Of a stretch of DNA of 64,000 nucleotides, positions 46,605-55,538 are shown one piece after another (within the stretch, counting starts at the first letter, position 1; each line of letters opens with the position of its first letter). The position numbers were made by a program, and so were the translations under genes. The DNA is taken from the NCBI RefSeq assembly GCF_001699815.1, contig NZ_MCGB01000076.1, positions 1 through 64,000 of the forward strand, read 5' to 3'. This DNA comes from Ralstonia pickettii. Its GTDB lineage: Bacteria > Pseudomonadota > Gammaproteobacteria > Burkholderiales > Burkholderiaceae. The notes beneath the pieces are model-generated. The model made no database searches. It saw nothing but the letters and a program-made list of their open reading frames with translations, and was not told where the DNA came from.

Positions 46605-49240
46605 GCGACTCCCTTGGCATGAATGGCAGCAGACTTCTTAAGCTGAAGATAGATTTCCCGCGCGCGTGGCGAGAGTTGCTTGAGACTTTCGAACTCAGGC
46701 GGTCGGATGCCGTCGGTAGCTGCGGCGACTTCGCTCGGATTCGATGCGTCACCTAGATCGGCACCTACTGAGTGAACTTGCTGCATGACCACGTGGTGTA
46801 GGCTGGCCATTGCTTGTTCGAGTTGCACAAAGCGGTGCCGGTTTTCGTCGCCGAGGACACAGATTTGATTTTCGATCGCGTTCAATTTCTGGTGATTGAC
46901 GCCAGGGCCTTGGACTCCTATCAAAAAACCAAGCAACGAGCCGATCACGGGAAGCTTGAGGTAGCGATAGGGCGTCACTACTGCATCCAAGCCCGCAAGG
47001 GGTGATGCGCCACGTGCTTTCCCCTCTGGAGAGAGGCGAAGCTGTGAAAGAATCTCTATTTTGCCAACCCCTTGACGCACGCGAGCTAGGTAGTAGCGCA
47101 AACCTTCCGGGTCGGGCTCCCGGCCAAGTAAGGTTATGTAAGCACAAAAGACGAAGTCCTGATCGTGGTACGACAAGAGTTCATCCAGCGTGTGTGCTGT
47201 TGATAGACGGTTCATGGGGGGGGTGATCGCTAAGGCAGAAATTGGGGTCTCACTCGAGTGTTGTTGGGTGAGAGCAGATGTTGGGGCTGGTGCTGCAGGC
47301 TGAGCTTCTGGAGGTGAAAATATCGGCGCCGCCTGAGTTCGCGGCAGTGGCAAAGGGGTGAACAACAGGGAGCCAATCCAGCGCACTGGTGCCGTGAGAC
47401 GCCATGCGAAAGAGGTGTGAATCGCATCTAACGATGCCTTAAGCGCCAAGGTTGTATGTTGTGCTGCCGCCATTTGCTCTCTGAGCTGCGCCTCGAGTGT
47501 CGCATGGGCCTGCGTCAGTTGGATAAGCTCTGCCTGCGTGCTGGAAATTTCCTGGTCAAGCTGTCGTTCTCGATCACGGCCGCGCGCTTCGGCGCTACGC
47601 AATTCTGCGTATGCGGTCAGAAGTTGTTGAACCAATGCCTGGTCGCGCTCGGCATGCACTCGGGCTTGTTCGCCGACGGCTTGCTGGGCGTCGCGGTGAA
47701 CCTGCTGAAGTTCTCGGGAAAATTCGCTTTCCCGTTGCGCCAACGAATGGAGCAGTTCTTTAACTTCCAGTCGAAGTTGGCCGATTTGCTCGGTCAACGC
47801 GTATTCGCGCTCGGCCCCTTCGTGACGCAGAGTCCGCTCTAGCTCCGCGTGGACGCGGGCTTGTTCGGCAGTGATCTGCTCGACCTCGCGCCGGGTTTGT
47901 AGCAGTTCTCTGGCAAAGTCGCTTTCCCGCTGCGCTACTGAGCGCAGTAGGGCTTCCATCTGCTGCCGAACCTGGAGGTTGTGCTGGGTCAGTACTTGTT
48001 CCCGTTCGATTCCCTCCTGGGCCAGCCGTCGCAGCTCGGCTTGGCTCGCGGAAAACTGGTCGGCCAGGGCTTGTTCGCCATGTTGGCGGGTTTGCATGAG
48101 TTCTTGGGAGAACTCTTTTTCCCGCTGTACCAAGGTGCGCAGCAGCTCGTCCACTTCCTCACGGATTTGGGCAGCCTGCCGTGTTAGCTCTCTTTCGCGC
48201 GCAGCCCCTTCCTGCATTAACTGACGAAGCTCCGTCTCGCTGGCTTGGAGTTGCTGGAGCAGAGATTCGACCCGATTAGCATGGTCGCGCATCAGCGATT
48301 GTTCTTTCTCGACATTGGCGCGGCCCTGATCAACCAGCGTGGACTCGAGCTGGTGCACGGCATCGTTCGCTGCTCGTAACTGTTCCCCCAGGGCCTGCTC
48401 TTGTTTGGTGTGAAGCTCCTGTTGCGTAGCCAATGCGTCGGTCAGGCGCGTGATTTCTTGCTGGGCAGTGTGTTTTGCCTGGGCCAGCTCCGCCTGCGCG
48501 CAGTCAACTTGTGCTTGATGGTGTTCCTGCACCAGGTGGCAAAAAGGGGCGCTGGCAGTGCCGTTAAGCGCAAAGCCATCGAACACATTCGGCCCTGCGC
48601 GGAACGCTTCGCGCAGTTCGGGGTGGCCGGCAGAGACGTAGTAGCGGTTAAGTCCGTCGAAATAGGCGTGTTCGTAGTCGCGGCCAAGCAGTAGCGGTTC
48701 CCAATGTGAGTGGGATTCGATAGTTGTTAGCGGAAGCGTACTTTCCACTATGACTATCCATGGCCGGGCTAGTGACTGCCCCCAGCCTTCCAGCACCTGC
48801 CGTTCGAATCCTTCGACATCAATCTTGAGCCAGTGGATGTCGCGTGAGCCGGCATGTTCAAACACATCGGCCAGGGTGAGGCAGGGAACTGTGGTTTCAC
48901 GGGTTTGGAAGCCCTGCTGCTTGTGGCGCTCGGCAATGGTGGCATCCGCCGTAGACAGGCCGGTTTCGGGGATTTCGTAAAACGTCAGCGTGCCATGGGT
49001 GTGGGTCAGGGCGGCCTGCAGAACGGTTTCGTCCGGGCGATCCTGTCTCAGCAAGGTGGCATAGGTGCTGGTGGGTTCCACATGAATGCCGCGCCAGCCA
49101 TGCTCGTAAAACGCTTTACTGACGGAATCGATAGTGGGGTGCTGGGCGCCCACATCGATATAGAAGCCTTCTGCTACGTGCCCCAAGGCACGCCATAGCA
49201 TGACGTCTTCAAAGTTCTGGGCGTAAGAAATAATACTCAT
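46601..49240 (-). CDS. FkbM methyltransferase fused to a long coiled coil and DUF4214
   Basis: An 879-residue protein. Residues about 1-235 form an FkbM SAM methyltransferase (SYAQNFEDVMLWRAL, GFYIDVGAQHPTIDSVSKAF, WLKIDVEGFERQVLEGW). Then about 380 residues of uninterrupted coiled coil include three copies of a 65-residue repeat. A short HTSFAWRLTAPVRWIGSLL stretch typical of membrane-proximal glycan enzymes follows. A DUF4214-like domain (FCAYITLLGREPDPEGLRYY) precedes a C-terminal hydrophobic/helical end. The combination of methyltransferase with a rigid coiled coil, next to a multi-domain polymerase, resembles WbdD, which caps and measures O8/O9a chains. That function is inference. Start 49240 (MSIISYAQ) is preferred over the ATG at 49261. 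Confidence 0.85.
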   Translation of the reverse strand: MSIISYAQNFEDVMLWRALGHVAEGFYIDVGAQHPTIDSVSKAFYEHGWRGIHVEPTSTYATLLRQDRPDETVLQAALTHTHGTLTFYEIPETGLSTADATIAERHKQQGFQTRETTVPCLTLADVFEHAGSRDIHWLKIDVEGFERQVLEGWGQSLARPWIVIVESTLPLTTIESHSHWEPLLLGRDYEHAYFDGLNRYYVSAGHPELREAFRAGPNVFDGFALNGTASAPFCHLVQEHHQAQVDCAQAELAQAKHTAQQEITRLTDALATQQELHTKQEQALGEQLRAANDAVHQLESTLVDQGRANVEKEQSLMRDHANRVESLLQQLQASETELRQLMQEGAARERELTRQAAQIREEVDELLRTLVQREKEFSQELMQTRQHGEQALADQFSASQAELRRLAQEGIEREQVLTQHNLQVRQQMEALLRSVAQRESDFARELLQTRREVEQITAEQARVHAELERTLRHEGAEREYALTEQIGQLRLEVKELLHSLAQRESEFSRELQQVHRDAQQAVGEQARVHAERDQALVQQLLTAYAELRSAEARGRDRERQLDQEISSTQAELIQLTQAHATLEAQLREQMAAAQHTTLALKASLDAIHTSFAWRLTAPVRWIGSLLFTPLPLPRTQAAPIFSPPEAQPAAPAPTSALTQQHSSETPISALAITPPMNRLSTAHTLDELLSYHDQDFVFCAYITLLGREPDPEGLRYYLARVRQGVGKIEILSQLRLSPEGKARGASPLAGLDAVVTPYRYLKLPVIGSLLGFLIGVQGPGVNHQKLNAIENQICVLGDENRHRFVQLEQAMASLHHVVMQQVHSVGADLGDASNPSEVAAATDGIRPPEFESLKQLSPRAREIYLQLKKSAAIHAKGVA
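47561..48262 (-). repeat. 65-residue (195-bp) coiled-coil repeats inside the FkbM gene
   Basis: Repeat units begin at about 48145, 47950 and 47755 on the minus strand, exactly 195 bases apart. Their starts read LLRTLVQREKEFSQEL, LLRSVAQRESDFAREL and LLHSLAQRESEFSREL. A partial unit precedes the first one (ELRQLMQEGAARERELTRQ, matching ELRRLAQEGIEREQVLTQ). The fixed spacing shows growth by tandem duplication. Such repeats could change copy number and thereby the length of the coil. Confidence 0.8.
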
Positions 49241-49448
49241 GCTATTACATCCGGGCAGCACTCATGCCGTCACGTCCGACGTCCACTGAGGTGCCGCGGC
49301 CGGAACTGTCATCAAACCAGTTGTCTTGGTAGACCAAATTCCCAAAATGCTGAGCAATTGCAGGGCGGTACCCGCCCGGGCAAGCGCTCGAGAGCTGAGG
49401 CACGGTATAGCCAGCCCCCATTTAGACTGGCTACCGAAGCAAACAGAA

Positions 49449-50615
49449 TTACTTGAACGTATTCACCGTAGTCACCACCGGATAAGCCACGGAAAACACT
49501 ACATTCAAGAACTTCTGCAGCTCAGCAATCGGTGCATTCGACACGTACAGCAAATCCTTGTTATCCATCACAAACGTCTGCGCTACAAAAAAGCTGCCGG
49601 GGTCCTTTAGGTTCAAACGGTAGACCACCGGCACCTTGCCGTTCTGTGTGGTGCGCACCGGCTGGCGCGGCCAGGGCAGGGCGTTGGCATCTTCAAAGCG
49701 GAAAATGAACACGCCCCGCGCATCGGCGCGAGAGTCTTCCAGGCCGCCGGCACGGGCAATGGCCTGGGCCAGCGTAATGCCTTGCGCTTCGAAATTGATT
49801 TCCTGGTTTTTGCCGGTGGCACCCAGCGCAGTAAAGCTGAGGGGCTGGAATAGCGCGGTTACGACGTCACCAGCACGCAGCGGCACATTCTGGCGCGGGT
49901 CGCGAATGATGGTTTGCAGCGGCAGGGTTTGAGCCGCGTTGCCGCGGGTGACTTGAATCGTTATCTTGTCTACCGGCTGGCGCACGCCGCCGGCACTGGC
50001 CACGGCATCAAGCAGCCGTTCACCGCGTGCAGTCAGTTGCATGCGGGTGCTGGTGGCAACGTCGCCCACTACGGTCACGTAGGAGGTAACGTTCTTGGAC
50101 AGCCGCACCAGCACCTGGGGCTGGTTGGCCTTGCCTTTCAGGGCGGCGGTAATGTCCTTTTCCAGTTGTGTGGTGGTGCGCCCGGCGGCCTTGATTTGCC
50201 CGGCAAATGGGACATTGATATAACCGTCGCCGCTGATCATCTGTTCGGGTAGCACGGAGACGCGGGCGTTGCTTGGCGCAACACGCGGGTCCATGCCGGT
50301 GGCGCCAAACAGGGTGGCCGGCGGGGCTTCCCAGACGGAAACTTCAATGACGTCGCCCACGCCCAGTTGCTGCTGGAATTGCGCCCCGCCCCCCAACGTC
50401 CGGGCAAAGTCGGCGGTCTGGCGCTCGGCCAGAAGACGCTGGGCCACTTCTTCGGTCACGTCTACGATCTGGATTCCGGCTGTGACGGACGCATCGGTGG
50501 CGGCGTCGGTTACCTGCGATCGGGTTGGGCCGGAAGAGGGGACGGACGAACAGGCGGTAAGGCTGGCAATGCCGACAATCGACACTGCCGAAAGCAAGGC
50601 GGGCAGGCTGCGCAT
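49449..50615 (-). CDS. Outer-membrane capsule export lipoprotein (KpsD/BexD/CtrA, OPX family)
   Basis: A 388-residue polysaccharide export protein. The signal ends in a lipobox (IASLTACSS), followed by the Poly_export domain (GVGDVIEVSVWEAPPATLFG, SGDGYINVPFAGQIKAAGRT). SLBB-type repeats come next (VTVVGDVATSTRMQL, LLDAVASAGGVRQP, and a second one with ITLAQAIARAGGLEDSRA). Length matches BexD/CtrA rather than the 558-residue KpsD. Start 50615 (MRSLPALLS) is chosen because it places the lipobox normally; the ATG at 50705 would add 30 residues. It forms the outer-membrane exit for the KpsMTE machine. Confidence 0.9.
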   Translation of the reverse strand: MRSLPALLSAVSIVGIASLTACSSVPSSGPTRSQVTDAATDASVTAGIQIVDVTEEVAQRLLAERQTADFARTLGGGAQFQQQLGVGDVIEVSVWEAPPATLFGATGMDPRVAPSNARVSVLPEQMISGDGYINVPFAGQIKAAGRTTTQLEKDITAALKGKANQPQVLVRLSKNVTSYVTVVGDVATSTRMQLTARGERLLDAVASAGGVRQPVDKITIQVTRGNAAQTLPLQTIIRDPRQNVPLRAGDVVTALFQPLSFTALGATGKNQEINFEAQGITLAQAIARAGGLEDSRADARGVFIFRFEDANALPWPRQPVRTTQNGKVPVVYRLNLKDPGSFFVAQTFVMDNKDLLYVSNAPIAELQKFLNVVFSVAYPVVTTVNTFK

Positions 50616-50762
50616 TCTGGAGAAGGTTCTTGAGGTCAAGCAAAACTTTGCAAGTATCACATGCCCGTCGCTAGAATATGCAGCCCTTTGGCAATTTTCC
50701 CGCAAAAGTCGTTGGCATATTTTTACTCTCCACCCGCTAATTCATGCATTCGTAATAAAGCT

Positions 50763-51917
50763 GTGCTACCGATATTCTTAGACGTCACGCGGCTTCTGGA
50801 CAGGCTGGCCAAACAGACTCTGCCAACTGGCGTGGATCGCGTTGGCCTTGCCTACATCCGCCACTATGCATCCCGCGCGCGTGCCGTACTGAGCGAGCGC
50901 GGATTTTATGTCGTATTGCCGGAGCGGGAATCGGCGCAGGCATTTGAGTTGTTGCTAAATCAGGACGCCACCCGTTGGAGGGATGCTCGGCGACTGATGG
51001 TGCGTGCTATTCTCGGCGCGCTGCGTCGGGAGCGATTTGCTCGGGGGGTGCTGCTGCATACCAGCCATTCCGGGTTGGAATATTGCCGGTATTTTCAATC
51101 ACTGGCGAACCGGAATATCCGTACGGTTTTCATGCTGCACGATTTGATTCCGCTCACACACGCTGAATATTGTCGCCCAGGAGTGCGGGAGCTCCATCGG
51201 GAGCGGATGCGTGTGGCGCTTCGCCATGCGTCTGGTGTTATCGCTAATTCCAAAGCTACGCTCGATTCCTTAATCGAAGAAGCGCGATGGGCCGGATGGC
51301 CGTTGCCGAAGACGGTAGTGGCGCGTCTGGCTTCAGGCGTGCCGGCTGCCAACGTAGACGCGCGCCCGCTCGCGCAGCCGTATTTCGTCATGCTGGGCAC
51401 AATTGAGCCGCGCAAGAATCACTGGTTTTTGCTCCATGTCTGGCGCCGTATGGTCGAGGAACTGGGTGAACGTGCCCCGACGTTGGTTGTCATCGGGCGG
51501 CGAGGGTGGGAGTGCGAAAACGTGGTGGATATGCTGGAACGCTGTGTGGCCCTGCGCGGCAAAGTCATAGAAGAGGCCAATTGTTCCGACCAGCGCCTCT
51601 ACAACTATCTGCATCACGCCCAGGCCCTGCTGTTCCCATCTTTCGTGGAAGGCTACGGCATGCCGCTGGCCGAAGCACTGTCAATGCGGGTGCCTGTGAT
51701 TGCCAGTGATCTGCCGGTGTTCCGGGAGATCGCAGGCGAGATACCGGACTATCTCGATCCGCTTGACGGCCCTGGCTGGATGGCGCGCATTTTGGAATAT
51801 TCCACGGCGAATAGCGTGCGGCGCGCGAGCCAACTGATCCGCATTGAAGGGTTCCGCGAGCCCACATGGCAGCAGCACTTCGAGGTAGTTGATCAATTTA
51901 TCGAGGAGCTGGCGTAA
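50763..51917 (+). CDS. GT4-family glycosyltransferase
   Basis: A roughly 384-residue GT-B enzyme. It begins LPIFLDVTRLLDRLAKQTLP, then TGVDRVGLAYIRHY. The C-terminal half has MLGTIEPRKNHWFLLHVW, LVVIGRRGWECENV and FPSFVEGYGMPLAEALSM (EX7E). The frame is open from ATG 50661, but family members begin just before the first beta strand, so GTG 50763 is my choice; this start is uncertain. The stop is directly followed by the kpsC start (TAAATG), showing translational coupling. Acceptor unknown; adding the first capsule sugar onto the Kdo linker is one possibility. Confidence 0.85.
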   Translation: MLPIFLDVTRLLDRLAKQTLPTGVDRVGLAYIRHYASRARAVLSERGFYVVLPERESAQAFELLLNQDATRWRDARRLMVRAILGALRRERFARGVLLHTSHSGLEYCRYFQSLANRNIRTVFMLHDLIPLTHAEYCRPGVRELHRERMRVALRHASGVIANSKATLDSLIEEARWAGWPLPKTVVARLASGVPAANVDARPLAQPYFVMLGTIEPRKNHWFLLHVWRRMVEELGERAPTLVVIGRRGWECENVVDMLERCVALRGKVIEEANCSDQRLYNYLHHAQALLFPSFVEGYGMPLAEALSMRVPVIASDLPVFREIAGEIPDYLDPLDGPGWMARILEYSTANSVRRASQLIRIEGFREPTWQQHFEVVDQFIEELA

Positions 51918-53933
51918 ATGCGCGACATGGGCGCGGTTGCCGGGCCTGTGCCTCAGGTCGCCTCATACCTGCGTGGCGTGACGCGGGGCTGGCGCACGCT
52001 TGGCTCCATCGCGGGCGTTGCCGGTGGTGTATGGGGCGAGCGGCGGGTGGGGCGGGCAGTGCTCCGGCTCAAACGCTGCATTGATTCGACCACACCGACT
52101 TTGCTTCCAGGTCCGATCTGGTCGGAATGCAAGCTCGGGGAGCCGATGCTGTCTTGGTTCGTGCTGCCCGGGCCAGGTGGCGCGGGTGATCCGATGGAAC
52201 AGGCCGTGCAGGGATTGCTTGCCAGCGTCGATAGCCTGGGGACCTCGCCGGAACTGCCTGACCTTATGGCGCGCATGGTCGCCGCCCGTGCGGACCTTGC
52301 ACGCAATGCCACGCCTGTTTGTCCACCGGAGTTAATGCAGCCGCATAGTAAGCCGCGCGTGTTACTGATTGACCAGCAATGCGGTTGGGGCGCAACGAGG
52401 GCCGCGTTTGCGCGCATGGTGGCGGCGGCACAGAGCGAGCACCCCGGCGCAGAAATCTGGATCTGGCCCGCTGCCCGTGGCGCTGCGGGCGGGCTGTCCG
52501 GAGCGGGTGATCTGCCTACAGGCACGCGCAGAATTGCTGCGGGTTTCAGTTTTTTCGCCACGCTGTCACATATTGACCATACATATACGGTGAGCGCGCC
52601 CGAAGGCATGCAGGCTCTGTTGGCTGGCATACCTGTGCGCGTGTTTGGTCGCCCATACTATGCGGGCTGGGGCCTGACAACGGATGATCTTCCGATGCCG
52701 GACCGCCCCCACCGCCCCACACTCGCCGCATTGTTCGACGCGGTCTATCTGCGACTCGCGCGCTATCTTGACCCCGAAACCCATGGTGTTGGCACGCTGG
52801 AACGCTCGCTTGACAGCATTGAGCTGCAGCGCACGGTGCGTGCGCGCTATGCAGATTGCGAGCGAGTGGCGGGGGTGCGTTTCCAGCTATGGAAGCGGTT
52901 TTTCGCCACACCATTCCTGATGGCTGGCGGGAGCAAATTGCGCTGGGCGCGCGTGTCAGAAAAGATAGAGCACGGGGAGCGTGTGGCGCTGTGGGGGGGC
53001 AAGAGCACGGAGGGCATTCCAGCGAGTGCACCCATGTTGCGCATGGAAGATGGTTTCTTCCACTCCGACGGACTTGGCTCCGACATGAATGCGCCGTGCA
53101 GCCAGGTGCTCGATCGGGAGGGGCTGTATTTCGATGCGCGCACCCCGAACGAACTGACGCATACCCTGAACAGCGCGCAATTCGATGATGCGGAACTTGC
53201 TCGAGCGGCGGCTTTGCGTGAGTTGATAGCTCGCCTTGGCGTCACGAAGTACAACCTCGGCCGGCGCGCGCCGGGCTGGAACGCACCGGCCGGCAAGACG
53301 GTCATCCTCGTGGCTGGCCAGGTGGCCGACGATGCGTCGATCCGCTTCGGCACCGGGGCACTCGGCACGGCTGAAGCGCTGCTCGAAGCGGTGCGCAAGC
53401 GCAATCCAGATGGCTTCATCGTCTACAAGCCGCATCCAGATGTGTTGTCCGGCAACCGGCAGGGGCTGGTGCATGCCCACGAATTGGCCGACATTGTCGA
53501 CGCCGAGTCCGACGTGGTCTCGTTGGTCGATTGCGCCGATGAGGTGCACGTGCTGTCATCGCTCGTTGGATTTGATGCTCTGCTGCGAGGCAAGCGCGTC
53601 TTCACCTATGGGTTGCCGTTCTATGCAGGCTGGGGGCTGACACAAGATGCGCTGGAGCAGCCGTGGCGGCAGCGCAAGCTGACGCTCGACATGCTGGTGG
53701 CTGGTGCGTTGCTGCGCTACCCAATCTATTGGGACTGGCGCACCCGGCTGTTCACCACGCCGGAAGCGGTGGTGCGCAAGCTCGGATCAACGGCAGCACG
53801 CCCGCTTGGGCGGATTGCGGATGACTGGAAGCGGCCGCTGCGCAAGGCGTGGCGCTGGAGCCGGAATGCGGCGTGGTACGGATATTGGGCCTGGGCGCAA
53901 CGTCGGCAGGCGCGCCTGCGTGGAGTGCTGTAG
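51918..53933 (+). CDS. kpsC: Capsule Kdo-linker transferase KpsC (two-module)
   Basis: A 671-residue protein, the usual KpsC length, made of two related GT modules. The first carries GIPVRVFGRPYYAGWGLTTD (about 245), the second GKRVFTYGLPFYAGWGLTQD (about 585). A second-half DALLRG and YKPHPDVLSGNRQG are further family marks. KpsC alternately adds beta-2,4 and beta-2,7 Kdo to form the poly-Kdo linker of group 2 capsules. Its presence with KpsS means that the capsule is lipid-anchored through Kdo. It starts one base after the glycosyltransferase stop. Confidence 0.93.
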   Translation: MRDMGAVAGPVPQVASYLRGVTRGWRTLGSIAGVAGGVWGERRVGRAVLRLKRCIDSTTPTLLPGPIWSECKLGEPMLSWFVLPGPGGAGDPMEQAVQGLLASVDSLGTSPELPDLMARMVAARADLARNATPVCPPELMQPHSKPRVLLIDQQCGWGATRAAFARMVAAAQSEHPGAEIWIWPAARGAAGGLSGAGDLPTGTRRIAAGFSFFATLSHIDHTYTVSAPEGMQALLAGIPVRVFGRPYYAGWGLTTDDLPMPDRPHRPTLAALFDAVYLRLARYLDPETHGVGTLERSLDSIELQRTVRARYADCERVAGVRFQLWKRFFATPFLMAGGSKLRWARVSEKIEHGERVALWGGKSTEGIPASAPMLRMEDGFFHSDGLGSDMNAPCSQVLDREGLYFDARTPNELTHTLNSAQFDDAELARAAALRELIARLGVTKYNLGRRAPGWNAPAGKTVILVAGQVADDASIRFGTGALGTAEALLEAVRKRNPDGFIVYKPHPDVLSGNRQGLVHAHELADIVDAESDVVSLVDCADEVHVLSSLVGFDALLRGKRVFTYGLPFYAGWGLTQDALEQPWRQRKLTLDMLVAGALLRYPIYWDWRTRLFTTPEAVVRKLGSTAARPLGRIADDWKRPLRKAWRWSRNAAWYGYWAWAQRRQARLRGVL

Positions 53934-54009
53934 CGGGGCAGGTGGCGACGAGCGTTGCGATGGGCCAAATGCATTGATTGAGTGAGTGGTAGTCCTTGAG
54001 GGAGTTGAT

Positions 54010-55434
54010 ATGAATATTTACCCCGTCATTCTGTGTGGCGGAAGCGGTACCCGTCTCTGGCCAATGTCGCGCGGCGGCTATCCGAAACAGTATCTGAAGC
54101 TCGTCGGCGAACACACGCTGGTGCAACAGACGGCGCTGCGCCTGCGCGGTATCGGCAATGTGGCCGCCCCGATCGTGATCACCAATGAGGAGCAGCGCTT
54201 TCTGGTGGCCGAGCAACTGCGCAGCGTCGACGTGAAACCGTCGGCAATCGTGCTTGAGCCGGTCGGCCGCGATACGGCGCCAGCCGTAGCCGTGGCGGCC
54301 CTGCTTGCATCGCAGGCAACGCCCGATGCGCTGCTGCTGGTACTGCCGTCGGATCACGTGATCGAGGACGACGTGGTGTTCGGCAAGCTCGCCACGGTTG
54401 CAGCCAGTGTCGCCAAGGATAACTTCTTGGTCACTTTTGGCATCGAGCCCACCGAGCCGCATACGGGTTACGGCTACATCCGCGGTGGCGAAGCGCTGGT
54501 TGCAGTCGATGGCACGTACCGGGTGGAGCGTTTTGTGGAAAAGCCGGACGCGGTGACCGCCGCCCGCTTGCTGGAAGAGGGTGGGTACTACTGGAACAGC
54601 GGCATGTTCATGCTGAAGGCGGCCGCTTACCTGGACGAACTCCGCCAGCATGCGCCCGAGATTCTCCGTCAAGCAGAACTGGCACTGAACGCCGCCAAGC
54701 GCGACGCTGATTTCGTGCGGCTCGATGCAGAGGCCTTCGGCGCCAGCCCCAAGCTGTCGATCGACTACGCCGTCATGGAAAAAACGGCACATGCTGCCGT
54801 TGTGACGGCGGCTGGCCTGGGCTGGAACGACATCGGTTCGTGGACGGCTCTTGCCGAGATCGCCAACGTCGACGACAACGGCAATGCGTTGTTTGGGGAC
54901 GTGCTGGTCGAGGACGCGAGGAACACATACGTGCGGGCCGAGCACCGCATGGTGGCGGCGGTGGGCGTCAACGACCTGGTGATTGTGGAAACCGCCGATG
55001 CGATTCTGGTGTCGCACCGTGACAGAGCGCAGGACGTCAAGAAGATCGTCGAGCGTCTGAACAGCTCGGGCCGTCACGAGTCGGTCACGCACCGCAAGGT
55101 GTTTCGCCCTTGGGGTTCATATGAGGGCATTGACCAAGGCGAGCGCTTCCAGGTCAAGCGCATCATCGTCAATCCGGGCTCGTCGCTCAGTCTGCAAATG
55201 CATCACCATCGTGCAGAACATTGGATCGTGGTGTGCGGCACCGCCAAGGTATTCAACGGTGATCAGGTGATGCTGCTGTCGGAAAACCAGTCAACGTATA
55301 TACCGCTAGGCGTGACGCATCGCCTGGAAAACCCGGGCAAGATTCCGCTTGAGCTGATTGAAGTGCAATCCGGATCCTACCTTGGCGAGGACGATATTGT
55401 TCGCTTCCAGGATCACTACGGGCGCGTTGCTTAG
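54010..55434 (+). CDS. manC: Mannose-1-phosphate guanylyltransferase / mannose-6-phosphate isomerase
   Basis: A 474-residue bifunctional type II enzyme. The N-terminal nucleotidyltransferase has VILCGGSGTRLWPMSRGGYP with the pyrophosphorylase motif, FVEKPD and YYWNSGMFML. The C-terminal cupin isomerase domain (from about 350) has VFRPWGSYEGIDQGERFQVK, LQMHHHRAEHWIVVCGTAKV and GVTHRLENPG with the metal histidines. Start 54010 has a GAGGGAG ribosome site. It makes GDP-mannose, the substrate for gmd and rmd in the same locus. Confidence 0.96.
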   Translation: MNIYPVILCGGSGTRLWPMSRGGYPKQYLKLVGEHTLVQQTALRLRGIGNVAAPIVITNEEQRFLVAEQLRSVDVKPSAIVLEPVGRDTAPAVAVAALLASQATPDALLLVLPSDHVIEDDVVFGKLATVAASVAKDNFLVTFGIEPTEPHTGYGYIRGGEALVAVDGTYRVERFVEKPDAVTAARLLEEGGYYWNSGMFMLKAAAYLDELRQHAPEILRQAELALNAAKRDADFVRLDAEAFGASPKLSIDYAVMEKTAHAAVVTAAGLGWNDIGSWTALAEIANVDDNGNALFGDVLVEDARNTYVRAEHRMVAAVGVNDLVIVETADAILVSHRDRAQDVKKIVERLNSSGRHESVTHRKVFRPWGSYEGIDQGERFQVKRIIVNPGSSLSLQMHHHRAEHWIVVCGTAKVFNGDQVMLLSENQSTYIPLGVTHRLENPGKIPLELIEVQSGSYLGEDDIVRFQDHYGRVA

Positions 55435-55538
55435 GCGAGCTCACGACTGCAAAGACTACCTCGCGCACGCGCCCACGGGCGCATGCCGAGGGCGGTGAGG
55501 CTACTGTTGGTCTGGTGGTTTGGTTTAGTTGGGGACGC

